The notes: generated by a model not told the origin, from the sequence alone. A DNA stretch of 64,000 nucleotides from Paracoccaceae bacterium (GCA_003512825.1 DOOI01000213.1:25910-89909), one strand, 5' to 3'; shown: positions 51,353 through 60,981, counted from the first letter of the stretch. A program made the numbers and translations.

Positions 51353-52003
51353 ATGGGCCTTCGTATCAATGACATTCTGCCAAACCTGACCGTCACCACA
51401 GATGAAGGCACCTATGCGCTCCATGATTGGCAGGGCGACGATTGGGCAATTCTTTTTTCTCACCCCAAGGATTTCACCCCTGTCTGCACCACCGAGTTCG
51501 GGGCCGTCGCCCAACTCGCCGACGAATGGGCCAAGCGCAATACAAAGGTGATGGGCATCTCCGTTGATGGCGTGGCCGAGCACAAAAAGTGGAAGGGCGA
51601 TATCGAAACCTTCGCAGGCGCCAAGGCCACCTTCCCGATCATCGCGGATACCGACCTTGCCGTCGCCAAGGCCTTCGACATGCTGCCCGCCGATGCCTAC
51701 CTCCCTGATGGCCGCACCGCCAACGACACCGCAACAGTGCGCTCGGTCTTTATCGTTGCTCCCAATAAAAAGGTGCAACTGATCATGACCTACCCGATGT
51801 CAGTGGGCCGGAACTTTGCCGAAGTGCTGCGCGCTCTCGACGCGGTCCAAGCTTCCTTTGGTGTGCCCGTCGCCATGCCCGCAAACTGGGTGCCCGGCCA
51901 AGACGTGATCGTGGCACTGTCCCTCACAGATGATCAGGCGCGCGAGAAGTTTGGCGAGATCGACATCAAGCTGCCCTATCTGCGGACGACCAAACTCAAG
52001 TAA
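51353..52003 (+). CDS. 1-Cys peroxiredoxin (Prx6 type)
   Basis: A 216-residue peroxiredoxin: the peroxidatic Cys is in HPKDFTPVCTTEFGAV, the Arg in TVRSVFIVAP, and the long C-terminal extension (NWVPGQDVIVALSLTDDQAREKFG) is typical of the Prx6/AhpC-TSA 1-Cys group. It reduces hydrogen peroxide and organic peroxides in the cytoplasm. The ATG at 51353 with GAGGA upstream is preferred over the frame start at 51314. It ends at a strong bidirectional terminator. Confidence 0.92.
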   Translation: MGLRINDILPNLTVTTDEGTYALHDWQGDDWAILFSHPKDFTPVCTTEFGAVAQLADEWAKRNTKVMGISVDGVAEHKKWKGDIETFAGAKATFPIIADTDLAVAKAFDMLPADAYLPDGRTANDTATVRSVFIVAPNKKVQLIMTYPMSVGRNFAEVLRALDAVQASFGVPVAMPANWVPGQDVIVALSLTDDQAREKFGEIDIKLPYLRTTKLK

Positions 52004-52055
52004 CACTGCCTATCTGCGGCGCGAGGCGGCCTAGCCCGTCCTCGCGGCAGGTATG

Positions 52056-52089
52056 AAAAAGGCCCCGAAGCACTGCTTCGGGGCCGATT
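52056..52089. terminator. Bidirectional terminator between the peroxiredoxin gene and pnp
   Basis: An 11-bp stem GGCCCCGAAGC/GCTTCGGGGCC with a 3-base loop is flanked by AAAAA on the left and a T-rich stretch on the right. It can end both the rightward peroxiredoxin transcript and the leftward pnp transcript. Confidence 0.85.
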
Positions 52090-52109
52090 TATTTTGCAAA
52101 AGGCACAGA

Positions 52110-54248
52110 TTACTCTGCGTCGCCCTCGGCTTCTTTCGCCATTTCTTCGCCAGTGGTTTGATCCACGACTTTCATCGCCAACCGCACCTTGCCGCGATCA
52201 TCAAAGCCCAACAGCTTGACCCAGACTTCCTGACCTTCCTTCAGCACATCCGACGGATGGTTCAGGCGCTTGTTCTCGATCTGAGACACGTGCACCAAGC
52301 CGTCGCGCTTGCCGAAGAAGTTCACAAACGCGCCAAAGTCCACCAGCTTCACAACGGTGCCTTTGTAGATTTTGCCCACTTCTGGCTCAGCCACGATCGA
52401 ATAGATCATGTCATAGGCTTTCTTGATCGCATCGCCATTGGCGGACGCAATCTTGATCACGCCGTCATCATTGATGTCGACCTTGGCACCCGAAACTTCC
52501 ACGATCTCACGGATCACTTTACCGCCCGAACCGATCACTTCACGGATCTTGTCGGTCGGAATCTGCATCGTTTCGATCCGAGGCGCATGAACCGAGAAGG
52601 CATTCGCCGAGGTCAGCGCTTTCGCCATCTCTGCAAGAATGTGCATCCGCCCGTCCTTGGCCTGCGCCAAAGCCTGCTTCATGATCTCAGGCGTGATGCC
52701 TGCAACCTTGATGTCCATTTGCAGCGAGGTGATCCCGTTTTCGGTGCCAGCCACTTTGAAGTCCATGTCGCCCAAGTGATCCTCGTCGCCAAGGATGTCG
52801 GTCAGCACAGCATAAGAGCCATCCTCTTCGAGGATCAGGCCCATGGCCACACCTGCGACAGGCGCCTTCAGCGGCACGCCCGCATCCATCATCGACAGCG
52901 AACCGCCGCAGACAGAAGCCATCGAGGACGATCCGTTCGACTCCGTGATCTCCGACACCACACGAATGGTGTAGGGGAAATCGGTTGCCGCAGGCAAAAC
53001 CGCCTGAAGCGCACGCCAAGCCAGCTTGCCATGGCCAATCTCACGACGGCCGGGCGAACCCACGCGGCCAACTTCACCCACCGAATAGGGAGGGAAGTTG
53101 TAATGCAGCAGGAAGTTTTCGCGGAAGTTGCCATGCAGCGCGTCGATGATCTGCTCATCGTCGCCCGTGCCAAGCGTCGTCACCACGAGGCCTTGGGTTT
53201 CACCACGGGTGAACAGGGCCGAGCCATGGGTCCGCGGCAGAATGCCGGTTTCCGACGAGATCGCCCGAACGGTCTTGGTGTCACGTCCGTCAATCCGACG
53301 GCCATGCTTCACCACGTCACCGCGCAAAACAGCCGACTCAAGCTTCTTGATCGCTGGGCCAAGGTTTGCGTCCGCCAGTTGCTCTTCGTTCATCGCGGCC
53401 TTGATGGCCTCTTTCGCCGTGCCCACAGCCGCAACGCGCGCCTGCTTGTCGGTGATGGCATAAGCCGCCCGCATCTTGTCTTCGCCTGCCGCTTTTACCG
53501 CTGCATAAAGCGCGGAATAATCGGGTGGGGAAAAGTTGAAGGGCTCTTTGGCCGCATCTTCTGCCAGCGAGATGATCAGGTCGATCACGGGCTGGATCTG
53601 CTCATGTGCGAACACAACCGCACCCAGCATTTCGTCCTCGGACAGCTCATAGGCTTCCGATTCCACCATCATCACGGCGTCTTTGGTGCCTGCAACAACG
53701 AGGTCCAAACGCTGCTCGGGGTTGTTCCGCAGACGCGTCATGTCATCAACCGATGGGTTGAGCACATAGTTGCCATCCACAAAGCCCACGCGTGCGCCTG
53801 CGATCGGGCCCATGAACGGTGCACCCGAAATTGTGAGTGCCGCCGAAGCTGCGATCATCGCAACCACGTCGGGGTCATTCACGAGGTCATGGCTGAGAAC
53901 CGTGCACATGATGAGCACTTCGTTCTTGAAGCCCGACACAAACAGCGGGCGGATCGGACGGTCGATCAGGCGCGCGGTGAGCGTTTCCTTCTCGGTCGGA
54001 CGCGCTTCGCGCTTGAAGAAGCCGCCGGGCACTTTGCCAGCAGCATAGTATTTCTCTTGGTAATGCACAGTAAGCGGGAAGAAGTCTTGCCCCGGCTTCT
54101 GCTCCTTGGCGAAGGTTACGTTCGCCATCACCGAGGTTTCGCCCAATGTGGCGATTACGGTGCCGTCTGCCTGACGGGCAACCTTGCCCGTTTCCAGCGT
54201 CAGCGTTTCTTCGCCCCACTGGATGGATTTCTTAACTTGATTGAACAT
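52110..54248 (-). CDS. pnp: Polyribonucleotide nucleotidyltransferase
   Basis: PNPase, a 712-residue phosphorolytic 3'-5' exoribonuclease and degradosome component. Two RNase PH domains are visible ([27 protein letters not shown]-type [14 protein letters not shown] and [18 protein letters not shown]), then the KH domain ([17 protein letters not shown] near 560) and the S1 domain ([20 protein letters not shown] near 620). Order rpsO-pnp on the minus strand is the classical arrangement. The 365-bp leader between them is long. The ATG at 54248 has a GGAAACGATAG-type purine stretch upstream. Confidence 0.97.
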   Translation of the reverse strand: MFNQVKKSIQWGEETLTLETGKVARQADGTVIATLGETSVMANVTFAKEQKPGQDFFPLTVHYQEKYYAAGKVPGGFFKREARPTEKETLTARLIDRPIRPLFVSGFKNEVLIMCTVLSHDLVNDPDVVAMIAASAALTISGAPFMGPIAGARVGFVDGNYVLNPSVDDMTRLRNNPEQRLDLVVAGTKDAVMMVESEAYELSEDEMLGAVVFAHEQIQPVIDLIISLAEDAAKEPFNFSPPDYSALYAAVKAAGEDKMRAAYAITDKQARVAAVGTAKEAIKAAMNEEQLADANLGPAIKKLESAVLRGDVVKHGRRIDGRDTKTVRAISSETGILPRTHGSALFTRGETQGLVVTTLGTGDDEQIIDALHGNFRENFLLHYNFPPYSVGEVGRVGSPGRREIGHGKLAWRALQAVLPAATDFPYTIRVVSEITESNGSSSMASVCGGSLSMMDAGVPLKAPVAGVAMGLILEEDGSYAVLTDILGDEDHLGDMDFKVAGTENGITSLQMDIKVAGITPEIMKQALAQAKDGRMHILAEMAKALTSANAFSVHAPRIETMQIPTDKIREVIGSGGKVIREIVEVSGAKVDINDDGVIKIASANGDAIKKAYDMIYSIVAEPEVGKIYKGTVVKLVDFGAFVNFFGKRDGLVHVSQIENKRLNHPSDVLKEGQEVWVKLLGFDDRGKVRLAMKVVDQTTGEEMAKEAEGDAE

Positions 54249-54614
54249 CTATCGTTTCCTCATGGAGCCTCTCCCGGCCCTCCGGGTGCTCCGTTCCACT
54301 GGCGGCCCCATTGCCGCCGCCCCCAATCCTTTGCATGCGCCCGGGGGCAAGGGCTCACGTCACAGATGAGCGCGCGCATATAGCAATTCCGCTTGTTTGG
54401 AAAGGCTCGTCTTGGGTCGGTGCTCGCCCCAAGCCCCCGACCACCGTCCCCGATGATTAACGCCACGCCTCGCGGCAAACGTCATGACGCAAGCCAGACA
54501 CCACCCATACGCAAATCATACGTCAAATTCAGGCCGCAGAAATTCGTTAACCCGTGCTCCACAAACAAAAAACGCGCCCCAAGGAGCGCGTTTTCCGTAA
54601 CTCTGTGGCTGGCC
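54249..54614. other. rpsO-pnp intergenic region (366 bp)
   Basis: No gene is visible. It holds the rpsO terminator (54567-54594) and the pnp leader. Around 54411-54442 two overlapping inverted repeats (CTTGGG/CCCAAG and GGTCGG/CCGACC) could form alternative hairpins. The pnp leader is a known site of RNase III processing and PNPase autoregulation in other bacteria, but no specific site can be assigned here. Confidence 0.6.
54567..54594 (-). terminator. Intrinsic terminator of rpsO
   Basis: On the minus strand AAAACGCGC pairs with GCGCGTTTT around an 8-base loop and continues into a T-run, 21 nt after the rpsO stop. Transcripts reading through would continue into pnp. Confidence 0.8.
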
Positions 54615-54884
54615 TTAGCGGCGCAGACCCAACCGAGCGATCAGCGCGGTATACCGTGCTTCTTCTTTGCCCTTGAGGTAGTCGAGCAGCTTACGACGCT
54701 GCGCCACCATCATGAGCAAGCCACGGCGGCCGTGGTTGTCTTTCTTGTGAGTCTTGAAGTGCTCGGTCAGCGTCGCAATGCGCGAGCTGAGGATCGCAAC
54801 CTGCACTTCGGGCGAGCCCGTGTCGCCGGGCTTCGTGCCGAACTCTTTGATCAGACGGGTTTTTTCTTCAACGGTGATCGACAT
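54615..54884 (-). CDS. rpsO: 30S ribosomal protein S15
   Basis: An 89-residue S15 protein that binds the 16S central domain. The full family pattern is visible: [36 protein letters not shown] and [12 protein letters not shown], ending [13 protein letters not shown] lies 6 nt upstream of the ATG. Its 124-bp upstream gap should hold the promoter. Followed by its own terminator and then pnp. Confidence 0.98.
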   Translation of the reverse strand: MSITVEEKTRLIKEFGTKPGDTGSPEVQVAILSSRIATLTEHFKTHKKDNHGRRGLLMMVAQRRKLLDYLKGKEEARYTALIARLGLRR

Positions 54885-55009
54885 CGGGATCTCCTAGATT
54901 AAAGGGTTGAGGCCACAGCCGGGATGTCGTCCAGCAGGGTCTATGGAGGTGCCTGGATCAACCAGACTGGCGCGCTCTACAGCCAAATTGCCCAAATGAA
55001 AAGCAAAAT

Positions 55010-55891
55010 TCACCCCAAGAGCTGTATCGCCTCACTGGAGCGCAGAACTGTGATCTCGCCAATCTCCGTGCCTGCAGGAAAGCGCGCCAGTACGGTCTCG
55101 CCATGCATCAATGTCACCGCGCCATCGCTCGCATGAGAGATCATCACGTCATCCGGCTCGTCCGTGACCACGATCAGCCCATCTTCTCCTGCACTGTAAT
55201 CCAGAATTTCTGCTGCGTTTTCAATCCAATCTCCCATGATGAATTGATCCGCCTCCGTGCCCCCTGATGCCACATCATGGCTGCCAATCACTAACCGATC
55301 CGCGCCTGCGCCACCGTTAATGTAGTCGCGCGCGGCATCCTCGCCGCCATGCAGCAGGTCTGCGCCTGCGCCGCCCATCAGCGTATCCGCGCCAGCCTCG
55401 CCCATCAGCGTGTCGTCGCCGTCATTACCGTGCAATGCATCATCGTCTGCGCCGCCCAGCACCACGTCATCGCCTGCGCCGCCTTGCAAACTATCCGCGC
55501 CCGTTTCGCCCAAAAGCGTGTCCGCGCCAAAGCCGCCCATCAAGTGATCGTCGCCTTTACCGCCCGTTAACAGATCCGCGCCATCTTGGCCCAACAGCGT
55601 ATCCGCACCGTCACCACCGTCCAGCGTATCATCGCCTTCCATTCCATCCAGCGCATCGCGCCCCGCACCGCCGCCAATTGCATCGTTGCCCGCATAACCG
55701 CCGATTTGATCGTTACCGTCGCCCCCTTGGAGGATATCTTCCCCTCCACCGCCTGCCAGCGTCGCGTCTCCCGTTTCACTAAGGTCGTTGGGGGTGTCGT
55801 CCGAGGTGTCATCGGTGCCAAACATGTCTTGGATGCTGATAAGAGCAACGCCCGCCATCATCATGCCAAGTAAACCTGCAAATAAAAACAT
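55010..55891 (-). CDS. Small RTX-repeat protein with N-terminal membrane segment
   Basis: A 293-residue protein. Residues 1-20 are a hydrophobic helix (MFLFAGLLGMMMAGVALISI). An acidic linker (DDTSDDTPNDLSE) leads to about 15 calcium-binding nonapeptide repeats from about 47 to 200 (GGDGADTLL, GQDGADLLT, GGKGDDHLM and so on), then a beta-rich tail of about 90 residues. RTX proteins normally lack N-terminal membrane helices because they leave by type I secretion, so this one may instead be membrane-anchored or Sec-exported. Start: ATG at 55891; in-frame codons continue to 55933. It stands alone. The function is unknown. Confidence 0.8.
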   Translation of the reverse strand: MFLFAGLLGMMMAGVALISIQDMFGTDDTSDDTPNDLSETGDATLAGGGGEDILQGGDGNDQIGGYAGNDAIGGGAGRDALDGMEGDDTLDGGDGADTLLGQDGADLLTGGKGDDHLMGGFGADTLLGETGADSLQGGAGDDVVLGGADDDALHGNDGDDTLMGEAGADTLMGGAGADLLHGGEDAARDYINGGAGADRLVIGSHDVASGGTEADQFIMGDWIENAAEILDYSAGEDGLIVVTDEPDDVMISHASDGAVTLMHGETVLARFPAGTEIGEITVLRSSEAIQLLG

Positions 55892-56005
55892 AGCGCCGCA
55901 CCCCTGCTGGCACCCCTGCAAGCATCTCTGCACGACACCTTGAGTCGCTTCAAAGACTGTCTTTAACTTTGGTTAATGCACCGTCGCCCCACGCATAGGC
56001 AAAAC

Positions 56006-56263
56006 TCAAGGCCGGGGCGCGCTAATTTCCGACGCAATCTGCGCTGCCCAATTGCCGATGATCGGCAGAAATTCAATCTGCGAGAGCCACCATGCTGCGA
56101 CCGAAACCAGCAAAGAAGCCCCGACAACTGACCCAAGTCCAAACATGAGCCCGCGCGCGAATTGAAAGGCCAAATGGCGCAGCGGTCGGGCATGGCGCGC
56201 GTTCAGTCGCTCCACTTCCCGCGTCAGCGTCTCTAGCGCGTCAACTACTTGTTTTTCTTCCAC
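56006..56263 (-). CDS. DUF5665-like small membrane protein
   Basis: An 85-residue protein: an N-terminal amphipathic coiled-coil-like part (VVDALETLTREVERLNA), then FQFARGLMFGLGSVVGASLL with one membrane helix and a short tail. The pattern matches DUF5665 as I remember it. It overlaps the upstream DUF1643 gene by 23 nt in another frame, implying coupled translation. Function unknown. Confidence 0.7.
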   Translation of the reverse strand: MEEKQVVDALETLTREVERLNARHARPLRHLAFQFARGLMFGLGSVVGASLLVSVAAWWLSQIEFLPIIGNWAAQIASEISAPRP

Positions 56264-56777
56264 TTTGAACTCCGAACCACAGTTGCGGCACTTCGCTATA
56301 TGCTATGTAAAGCGGGTGTTTGGGATGGCCTGCTTGCGTCAGGCCCAGATGATGGACCATCGCGCCAGACGCGCGCAATAGCTGCTCCACCGCCGCACCG
56401 CGCGCCAAATGCGCCCCATGCGCGCCCCAAGCCGCCACCACTGTATCGGCCCAGTTGATGGCCTCGGTAATTGCTGCATCATTCCGCGATCCGACCGGGT
56501 CCGTCGCCGCGCGCATGGCCCGTGGATCGGTGTCGCGCCAAGCAAAGATATTAACCACTCGAAACGCGCCAAAGCCCAAAGCCCGCGCGCGCCGCTCACA
56601 GCGCTCTACGGTCGGGTCGTTTTGCACTTCTGTCGCTGTGGAGGGATTGAGCATGACAAAAGCCACCCTTCGCCCCTCTGGGTCCCATGTCCGGGTGAGG
56701 CAGTAGCGGTAGCGTTCACAGGGGCTATAGATGGCCTCAGAGGCCGCATCGCCTTTCTGATGGTGCTTTTCAATCAT
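56241..56777 (-). CDS. DUF1643 domain-containing protein
   Basis: A 178-residue protein matching DUF1643: YRYCLTRTWDPEGRRVAFVMLNPSTATEVQNDPTVERC contains the hallmark LNPSTA motif. Then comes FRVVNIFAWRDTDPRAM and VVAAWGAHG. The family has no established function. ATG at 56777 is preferred over the TTG at 56783. It lies 35 nt downstream of truB on the same strand and overlaps the DUF5665-like gene. Confidence 0.8.
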   Translation of the reverse strand: MIEKHHQKGDAASEAIYSPCERYRYCLTRTWDPEGRRVAFVMLNPSTATEVQNDPTVERCERRARALGFGAFRVVNIFAWRDTDPRAMRAATDPVGSRNDAAITEAINWADTVVAAWGAHGAHLARGAAVEQLLRASGAMVHHLGLTQAGHPKHPLYIAYSEVPQLWFGVQSGRKTSS

Positions 56778-56812
56778 GCCCAATTACGCCCCGTGCCGCA
56801 GCGATTGGCAAG

Positions 56813-57715
56813 TCAGAGGTTAAAAACCCGGTTTGGTTGCAATTCCCCGCCCTGCACATGCCCAACTGCAAGCGGCACACCCTTGTAACTGACCCAGGCC
56901 TCTGTGCCCCATTCCAGTGCGCCGATGATCTGTCCCGCATTGCCATTGCGAAGCCGCACCGCACCCTCATCGGTGGCCTTAACCTCCGGCAAATCCGCAA
57001 GCCCGACCTGCAACGGCAAGAGTCGCGCTTCCAGCTCGGAACTGCGCGCCAATTGGTCCAAGGTTTCCAAACTCATCGCGTCGCGCACATCGAATGGTCC
57101 CGACCATTCTCGCCGCAGCCACAATACATGGCCGAAACATCCCAGCGTTTCCCCTAGATCTCGTGCAATCGACCGCACATAACCGCCCTTGCCACAGACC
57201 ATCTCCAAGAGCGCTGTCTCTGCGTCAATCAGCTCGACAACCTCAAGCCGTTCCACCCAGAGTGGCCGCGCAGCAAGGTCCATTTCCTCGCCTTCGCGCG
57301 CCAGATCATAGGCGCGCTGACCTTCTACCTTTACGGCGGAAAACTGCGGCGGCACTTGTGAAATCTGGCCGCGAAATCCGGTCAGTGCGGCATTGATCTC
57401 CGTGAGGTTCGGGCGCGCCTCTGAGGTGCGGATCACACTGCCTTCTGCATCATCCGTGGTGGTCGCCGCCCCCCAACGCACCGCAAAACGATAGCATTTC
57501 GTCGCGTCTGTGATGTAGGGAACCGTCTTGGTCGCCTCTCCCAGAGCGACGGCCAAAACGCCTGTGGCCGCCGGATCCAGCGTGCCCGCATGTCCGGCCT
57601 TTTGCGCCTCAAAAGCCCAGCGCACCTTGTTTACAAGGCTCGTCGAGGTGATCCCCGCCGGCTTGTCGATCACCAGCCATCCAGAAATAGCCCGACCCTT
57701 GCGCTTTCGGCCCAT
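56813..57715 (-). CDS. truB: tRNA pseudouridine(55) synthase
   Basis: A 300-residue TruB that makes pseudouridine 55 in the T-loop of tRNAs. [16 protein letters not shown], the catalytic Asp in [22 protein letters not shown], and [20 protein letters not shown] are all present, plus the C-terminal PUA-like part. The ATG at 57715 has GGAGGG 7 nt upstream; an earlier ATG at 57730 is less likely. It heads a minus-strand group with the DUF1643 and DUF5665 genes. rpsO/pnp are nearby, as in many proteobacteria. Confidence 0.95.
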   Translation of the reverse strand: MGRKRKGRAISGWLVIDKPAGITSTSLVNKVRWAFEAQKAGHAGTLDPAATGVLAVALGEATKTVPYITDATKCYRFAVRWGAATTTDDAEGSVIRTSEARPNLTEINAALTGFRGQISQVPPQFSAVKVEGQRAYDLAREGEEMDLAARPLWVERLEVVELIDAETALLEMVCGKGGYVRSIARDLGETLGCFGHVLWLRREWSGPFDVRDAMSLETLDQLARSSELEARLLPLQVGLADLPEVKATDEGAVRLRNGNAGQIIGALEWGTEAWVSYKGVPLAVGHVQGGELQPNRVFNL

Positions 57716-57808
57716 TCGCCAACCCTCCATCAGAGTTCGGGCGGCCTATCTCGCCGCGCCGTCCCTGTCAAACTGCTGGCATCGTCACAGCAAGATCAGC
57801 GCTGGCCT

Positions 57809-58801
57809 TTAGGGGGCCAGACAGCCTGCCACACTGGTTGTCATCGCGCGCAGAGTGTCGGCGTAATGGTCTGGTCCAAAAGCGATTTTTGCTCCCAGAG
57901 GATCCAATTCCGCCACGCTTACCTTACCCCCGATCGCGGCCACCAAGCGCGGGTCAAACTGCGGCTCGGAAAAAATGCACTGCACATTTTGCGCCTTGAT
58001 AGCTTCCTGCAAGGCCGCCAACCGCGCCGCTGATGGCGGGCTGGCATCACTGACCGAAATTGAGCCCAGCGTTGTCAGGTCGTAACGCGCGCTGAAATAT
58101 TGATAGGCGTCGTGGAAAACAACAAAAGGCGCATCTTTGAACGGCGCAAGCTGAGCGGCGATTTCTGTATCCAATGCCATCAGTTTTGCCTGTGCCTGCG
58201 CCGCATTGCTCTGATATAGCGCGCTATTCTCTGGGTCTGCGGCGCTCAATGCTTCTGCGATGACCCCAAGCCACACTGCGCCGTTGCGAGGATCGAGCCA
58301 AAGATGGGGATCTAGCCCGGAATGGTCATGTTCTGAATGATCTTGCTTCCCGTGATCTTGCGCGTCGTGAGACTCTTTTTCATGGTCATGCCCCTCGTGA
58401 TCATGCCCTTCGTGGTCCTGCTCGGCGTGGTCATCATCCGCTGCAAAAACAGCCCCCTCACGATAGGGTAATTCCACGGCAGCCTGTTCCGCCAACTCGA
58501 CTATTCGCGCTTTCCTCGCCAAGGCGCTCAGCGGCCCTTCCAACCAAGGGGATAGGCCTTCGCCGACCCAAACAACCACATCAGCCGCTTGCAGATCAGC
58601 CGCTTGCGATGGCTTCAAAGCAAACCCATGCGGCGACCCAGTCTGCGGCACCAGAACGTCCGGTGTCCCCAATCCATTCATCACCTGCGCCACCAGCGAG
58701 CCGATAGGCGTAATATCGGTCACCACACGTGGCACTTCGGCCTGCGCCAAAGAGCTTGAGGCAATAGCTAAAGAGGTAGCGGCAAATAAAGAGGGGCGCA
58801 T
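57809..58801 (-). CDS. znuA: Zinc ABC transporter periplasmic binding protein ZnuA
   Basis: A 330-residue cluster A-I solute-binding protein with signal peptide MRPSLFAATSLAIASSSLAQA. Zinc ligands are expected at His58 (GSPHGF), His166 (DPHLWLD) and the later FHDAYQYF. Residues about 125-160 form a His/Asp-rich loop (DHEGHDHEGHDHE type), the hallmark of zinc rather than manganese binding proteins. The ATG at 58801 is set by the signal peptide. It is divergent from zur-znuC-znuB, with two Zur-box-like repeats between. Confidence 0.95.
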   Translation of the reverse strand: MRPSLFAATSLAIASSSLAQAEVPRVVTDITPIGSLVAQVMNGLGTPDVLVPQTGSPHGFALKPSQAADLQAADVVVWVGEGLSPWLEGPLSALARKARIVELAEQAAVELPYREGAVFAADDDHAEQDHEGHDHEGHDHEKESHDAQDHGKQDHSEHDHSGLDPHLWLDPRNGAVWLGVIAEALSAADPENSALYQSNAAQAQAKLMALDTEIAAQLAPFKDAPFVVFHDAYQYFSARYDLTTLGSISVSDASPPSAARLAALQEAIKAQNVQCIFSEPQFDPRLVAAIGGKVSVAELDPLGAKIAFGPDHYADTLRAMTTSVAGCLAP

Positions 58802-58840
58802 GAGGATCTCCACAATAGTTTCGCGGTGGTCATATTTGAT

Positions 58841-58875
58841 ATGGTATAACATTACAATAGGCGATGTAATAACAT
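58841..58875. promoter_or_regulatory. Two candidate Zur operator repeats in the znuA/zur divergent promoter
   Basis: ATGGTATAACAT (58841-58852) and ATGTAATAACAT (58864-58875) are 12-bp near-palindromes 23 bp apart, sharing the pattern ATG-N2-ATAACAT. They resemble known Zur boxes (ATGTTATANTATAACAT type). They lie 40-74 bp from the znuA start and 36-70 bp from the zur start. Confidence 0.65.
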
Positions 58876-58910
58876 TGCATCTGGTTTGGCTTTTGCTTAT
58901 GACATCCTCC

Positions 58911-59390
58911 ATGAGCCAAGCACATTTTCATCCCCACGATCACGCGTCTTGCATCGCGTCTGCTCTCGCCTCTGCCGAGCGCGCCTGCGATGCATTGGGC
59001 TTGAAATTCACTCCGGTCCGCCGTCGCACGCTGGAAATTCTTGTTTCGGAACATCGCGCCTTGGGGGCCTATGACATCCTCGCGCGGCTTGATGCGAGTG
59101 GATTTGGCAGTCAGCCCCCCGTCGCTTATCGCGCTTTGGATTTTCTTACCGCCAATGGATTTGCCCACAAAATCGAAGCACTGAACGCCTATGTTGCCTG
59201 CACCCACCCCGGCGCCGATCATTCCCCCGCTTTCCTGATTTGCCGTGTTTGTGGGACAGTGGAAGAAGCCGAAGCCGCCCCGGATCGCGGCCCTTTGGCG
59301 CGCGCGGCGCGTGAAGCAGGCTTTGCCATCGAACGCGCCGTTGTCGAAGCTCAAGGGCTGTGCCCCGCTTGCAAGGACCCGGTGACATGA
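58911..59390 (+). CDS. zur: Zinc uptake regulator Zur (Fur family)
   Basis: A 159-residue Fur-family repressor of zinc uptake. Winged helix: ALGLKFTPVRRRTLEILVSEHRALGAYDIL and SQPPVAYRALDFLTANGF. Metal sites: AFLICRVCGTVEE and CPACKD provide the structural zinc cysteine pairs; the N-terminus HFHPHDHASC is His-rich. The start is uncertain: ATG at 58911 fits homologue length, ATG at 58899 is possible, and neither has a clear ribosome-binding site. ATGA overlap with znuC, so the regulator is cotranscribed with its target transporter. Confidence 0.92.
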   Translation: MSQAHFHPHDHASCIASALASAERACDALGLKFTPVRRRTLEILVSEHRALGAYDILARLDASGFGSQPPVAYRALDFLTANGFAHKIEALNAYVACTHPGADHSPAFLICRVCGTVEEAEAAPDRGPLARAAREAGFAIERAVVEAQGLCPACKDPVT

Positions 59391-60175
59391 GCCCGACATC
59401 CCTTGTCACCCTCGACGACGTTACCGTGCGCCTTGGTGGTCATACGGCCCTCGCGCATGTCTCCTTGGCGCTGAAGCCCGGTGAGATTGTCACAGTGGTT
59501 GGCCCGAACGGGTCGGGCAAATCTACCTTGCTCCGCACTTTGGTCGGTGCGATCACACCGCAATCGGGCAAGGTCAGGCGCGCGCGCGATCTGCGTTTGG
59601 GCTATGTGCCGCAAAAACTGGCGCTCGATCCAACGCTTCCCATGACCGTGGCACGTTTTCTCTCTCTGCCCAAATGGCGCAGCGCTCCGGAAACTGCCCA
59701 AGCCTTGGAGCGCGCAGGCATCCCTGATCTTGCGTCGCGCCAAATGACCGAGCTTTCAGGTGGTCAGTTTCAGCGCGCCCTTTTGGCACGGGCTTTGTTG
59801 GATCGCCCTCAATTGCTCCTGCTCGACGAGGCTACTCAGGGCCTTGATCAACCCGGCTCCGCCACATTTTACCGCCTGATCGAAGACATCCGCCGTGACA
59901 CAGGCGCCGCAATTTTGATGGTCAGCCACGAGTTGCATGTGGTGATGAGCGCCTCTGACCGGGTGATTTGTCTCAACGGCCATATCTGCTGTGAAGGTCA
60001 TCCTGAACATGTCGCCTCCGCCCCGGAATATCGCGCGCTTTTCGGCTCTGGCACTCAAGGCGCCTTGGCGCTTTATCGGCATGCCCATGATCACAGCCAT
60101 GATGGCGATTGCGACCATGACTACCCGCATGACCATCCGCATGCCCATCCGCATGACCGGGGAGATGCTGCCTAA
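59387..60175 (+). CDS. znuC: Zinc ABC transporter ATP-binding protein ZnuC
   Basis: A 262-residue ATPase: Walker A GPNGSGKST near residue 40, signature LSGGQFQRALLARAL, Walker B LLLLDEATQGLD, then MVSHELHVVM. The C-terminus (last 30 residues) is His/Asp-rich (HAHDHSHDGDCDHDYPHDH), as in other ZnuC proteins. ATGA overlap with zur and a 1-nt TAATG overlap with znuB. Confidence 0.95.
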   Translation: MSPTSLVTLDDVTVRLGGHTALAHVSLALKPGEIVTVVGPNGSGKSTLLRTLVGAITPQSGKVRRARDLRLGYVPQKLALDPTLPMTVARFLSLPKWRSAPETAQALERAGIPDLASRQMTELSGGQFQRALLARALLDRPQLLLLDEATQGLDQPGSATFYRLIEDIRRDTGAAILMVSHELHVVMSASDRVICLNGHICCEGHPEHVASAPEYRALFGSGTQGALALYRHAHDHSHDGDCDHDYPHDHPHAHPHDRGDAA

Positions 60176-60981
60176 TGCTTGATGATTTCCTGATCCGCGC
60201 CGCCCTTGCTGGTGTCGGCACCGCGATTGCGACTGCACCGATGGGCTGTTTTGTGGTTTGGCGACGCATGGCCTATTTTGGCGATGCCACAGCGCATGCG
60301 TCAATTCTGGGTGTTGCGCTTGCTTTGGCTTTCTCACTGCCCGTCGTTTGGGGCGCGGCTATGGTCGCGCTGTTGATGGCCTCGGTTGTATCCTCGCTTT
60401 CAGGGCGCGGCGTGGCGATGGATACGCTCTTGGGGGTGATGGCGCACTCGGCGCTGGCATTCGGCCTTGTGGCAGTTTCGTTCATCGACGGTGTCCGGAT
60501 TGACCTGATGGCCTACCTCTTTGGCGACATTCTTGCGGTCACCAAAACCGATCTTGCGGTGATCTGGGGGGGGGCAGGGGTGGTGCTGGTCCTCTTGGCG
60601 TACCGTTGGCAAGCGCTTCTGACGTCTACGCTCAACCCTGATCTCGCCTATGCTGCGGGCCTTAACCCAAAGCGCGAGCAACTGGTGCTTACCTTGGCCT
60701 TGGCACTTGTTGTGGCAGTGGCGATCAAGGTGGTGGGCGTTCTGTTGATTGCGGCGCTTTTGCTCATCCCCGCTGCCGCTGCGCGGCCCTTCTCGCGCAC
60801 TCCCGAGGGCATGGCGGCATTGGCGATGGGTATTGGCATCGTCGCGGCACTGGCAGGACTGGGCGTCAGTTGGGAATTCGACACTCCGGCAGGCCCTTCC
60901 ATTGTTTGTACGGCGGCACTGATTTTTCTTGCGGCGGTTCTTTGGCGCAGCTTCAAAAATCGCCCTGTCCAGCCGCATTGA
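60175..60981 (+). CDS. znuB: Zinc ABC transporter permease ZnuB
   Basis: A 268-residue ABC-3 family permease with about eight hydrophobic helices: MGCFVVWRRMAYFGDATAHASILG is the conserved start region and VKVVGVLLIAALLLIPAAAAR the late signature. It starts on the znuC stop. The last 29 bp overlap the convergent dnaE2 reading frame, an unusual arrangement tied to the truncated dnaE2 end. Confidence 0.94.
   Translation: MLDDFLIRAALAGVGTAIATAPMGCFVVWRRMAYFGDATAHASILGVALALAFSLPVVWGAAMVALLMASVVSSLSGRGVAMDTLLGVMAHSALAFGLVAVSFIDGVRIDLMAYLFGDILAVTKTDLAVIWGGAGVVLVLLAYRWQALLTSTLNPDLAYAAGLNPKREQLVLTLALALVVAVAIKVVGVLLIAALLLIPAAAARPFSRTPEGMAALAMGIGIVAALAGLGVSWEFDTPAGPSIVCTAALIFLAAVLWRSFKNRPVQPH

Noticed and set aside
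52053-54383. 776-codon open frame antisense to pnp
   Set aside because: The translation is rich in His, Arg and Cys with no family pattern, and the opposite strand encodes a perfect PNPase. It is a GC-bias shadow.
55010-55891. CRISPR or minisatellite array from the regular repeats at 55300-55750
   Set aside because: The repetition encodes RTX nonapeptides in one long frame, repeat units vary in sequence, and no constant repeat with unique spacers exists.
55963-55978. CtrA-like site TTAA-N6-TTAA upstream of the small RTX gene
   Set aside because: The spacing is 6, not the 7 expected of CtrA sites, and the region is AT-rich, so the match is weak.
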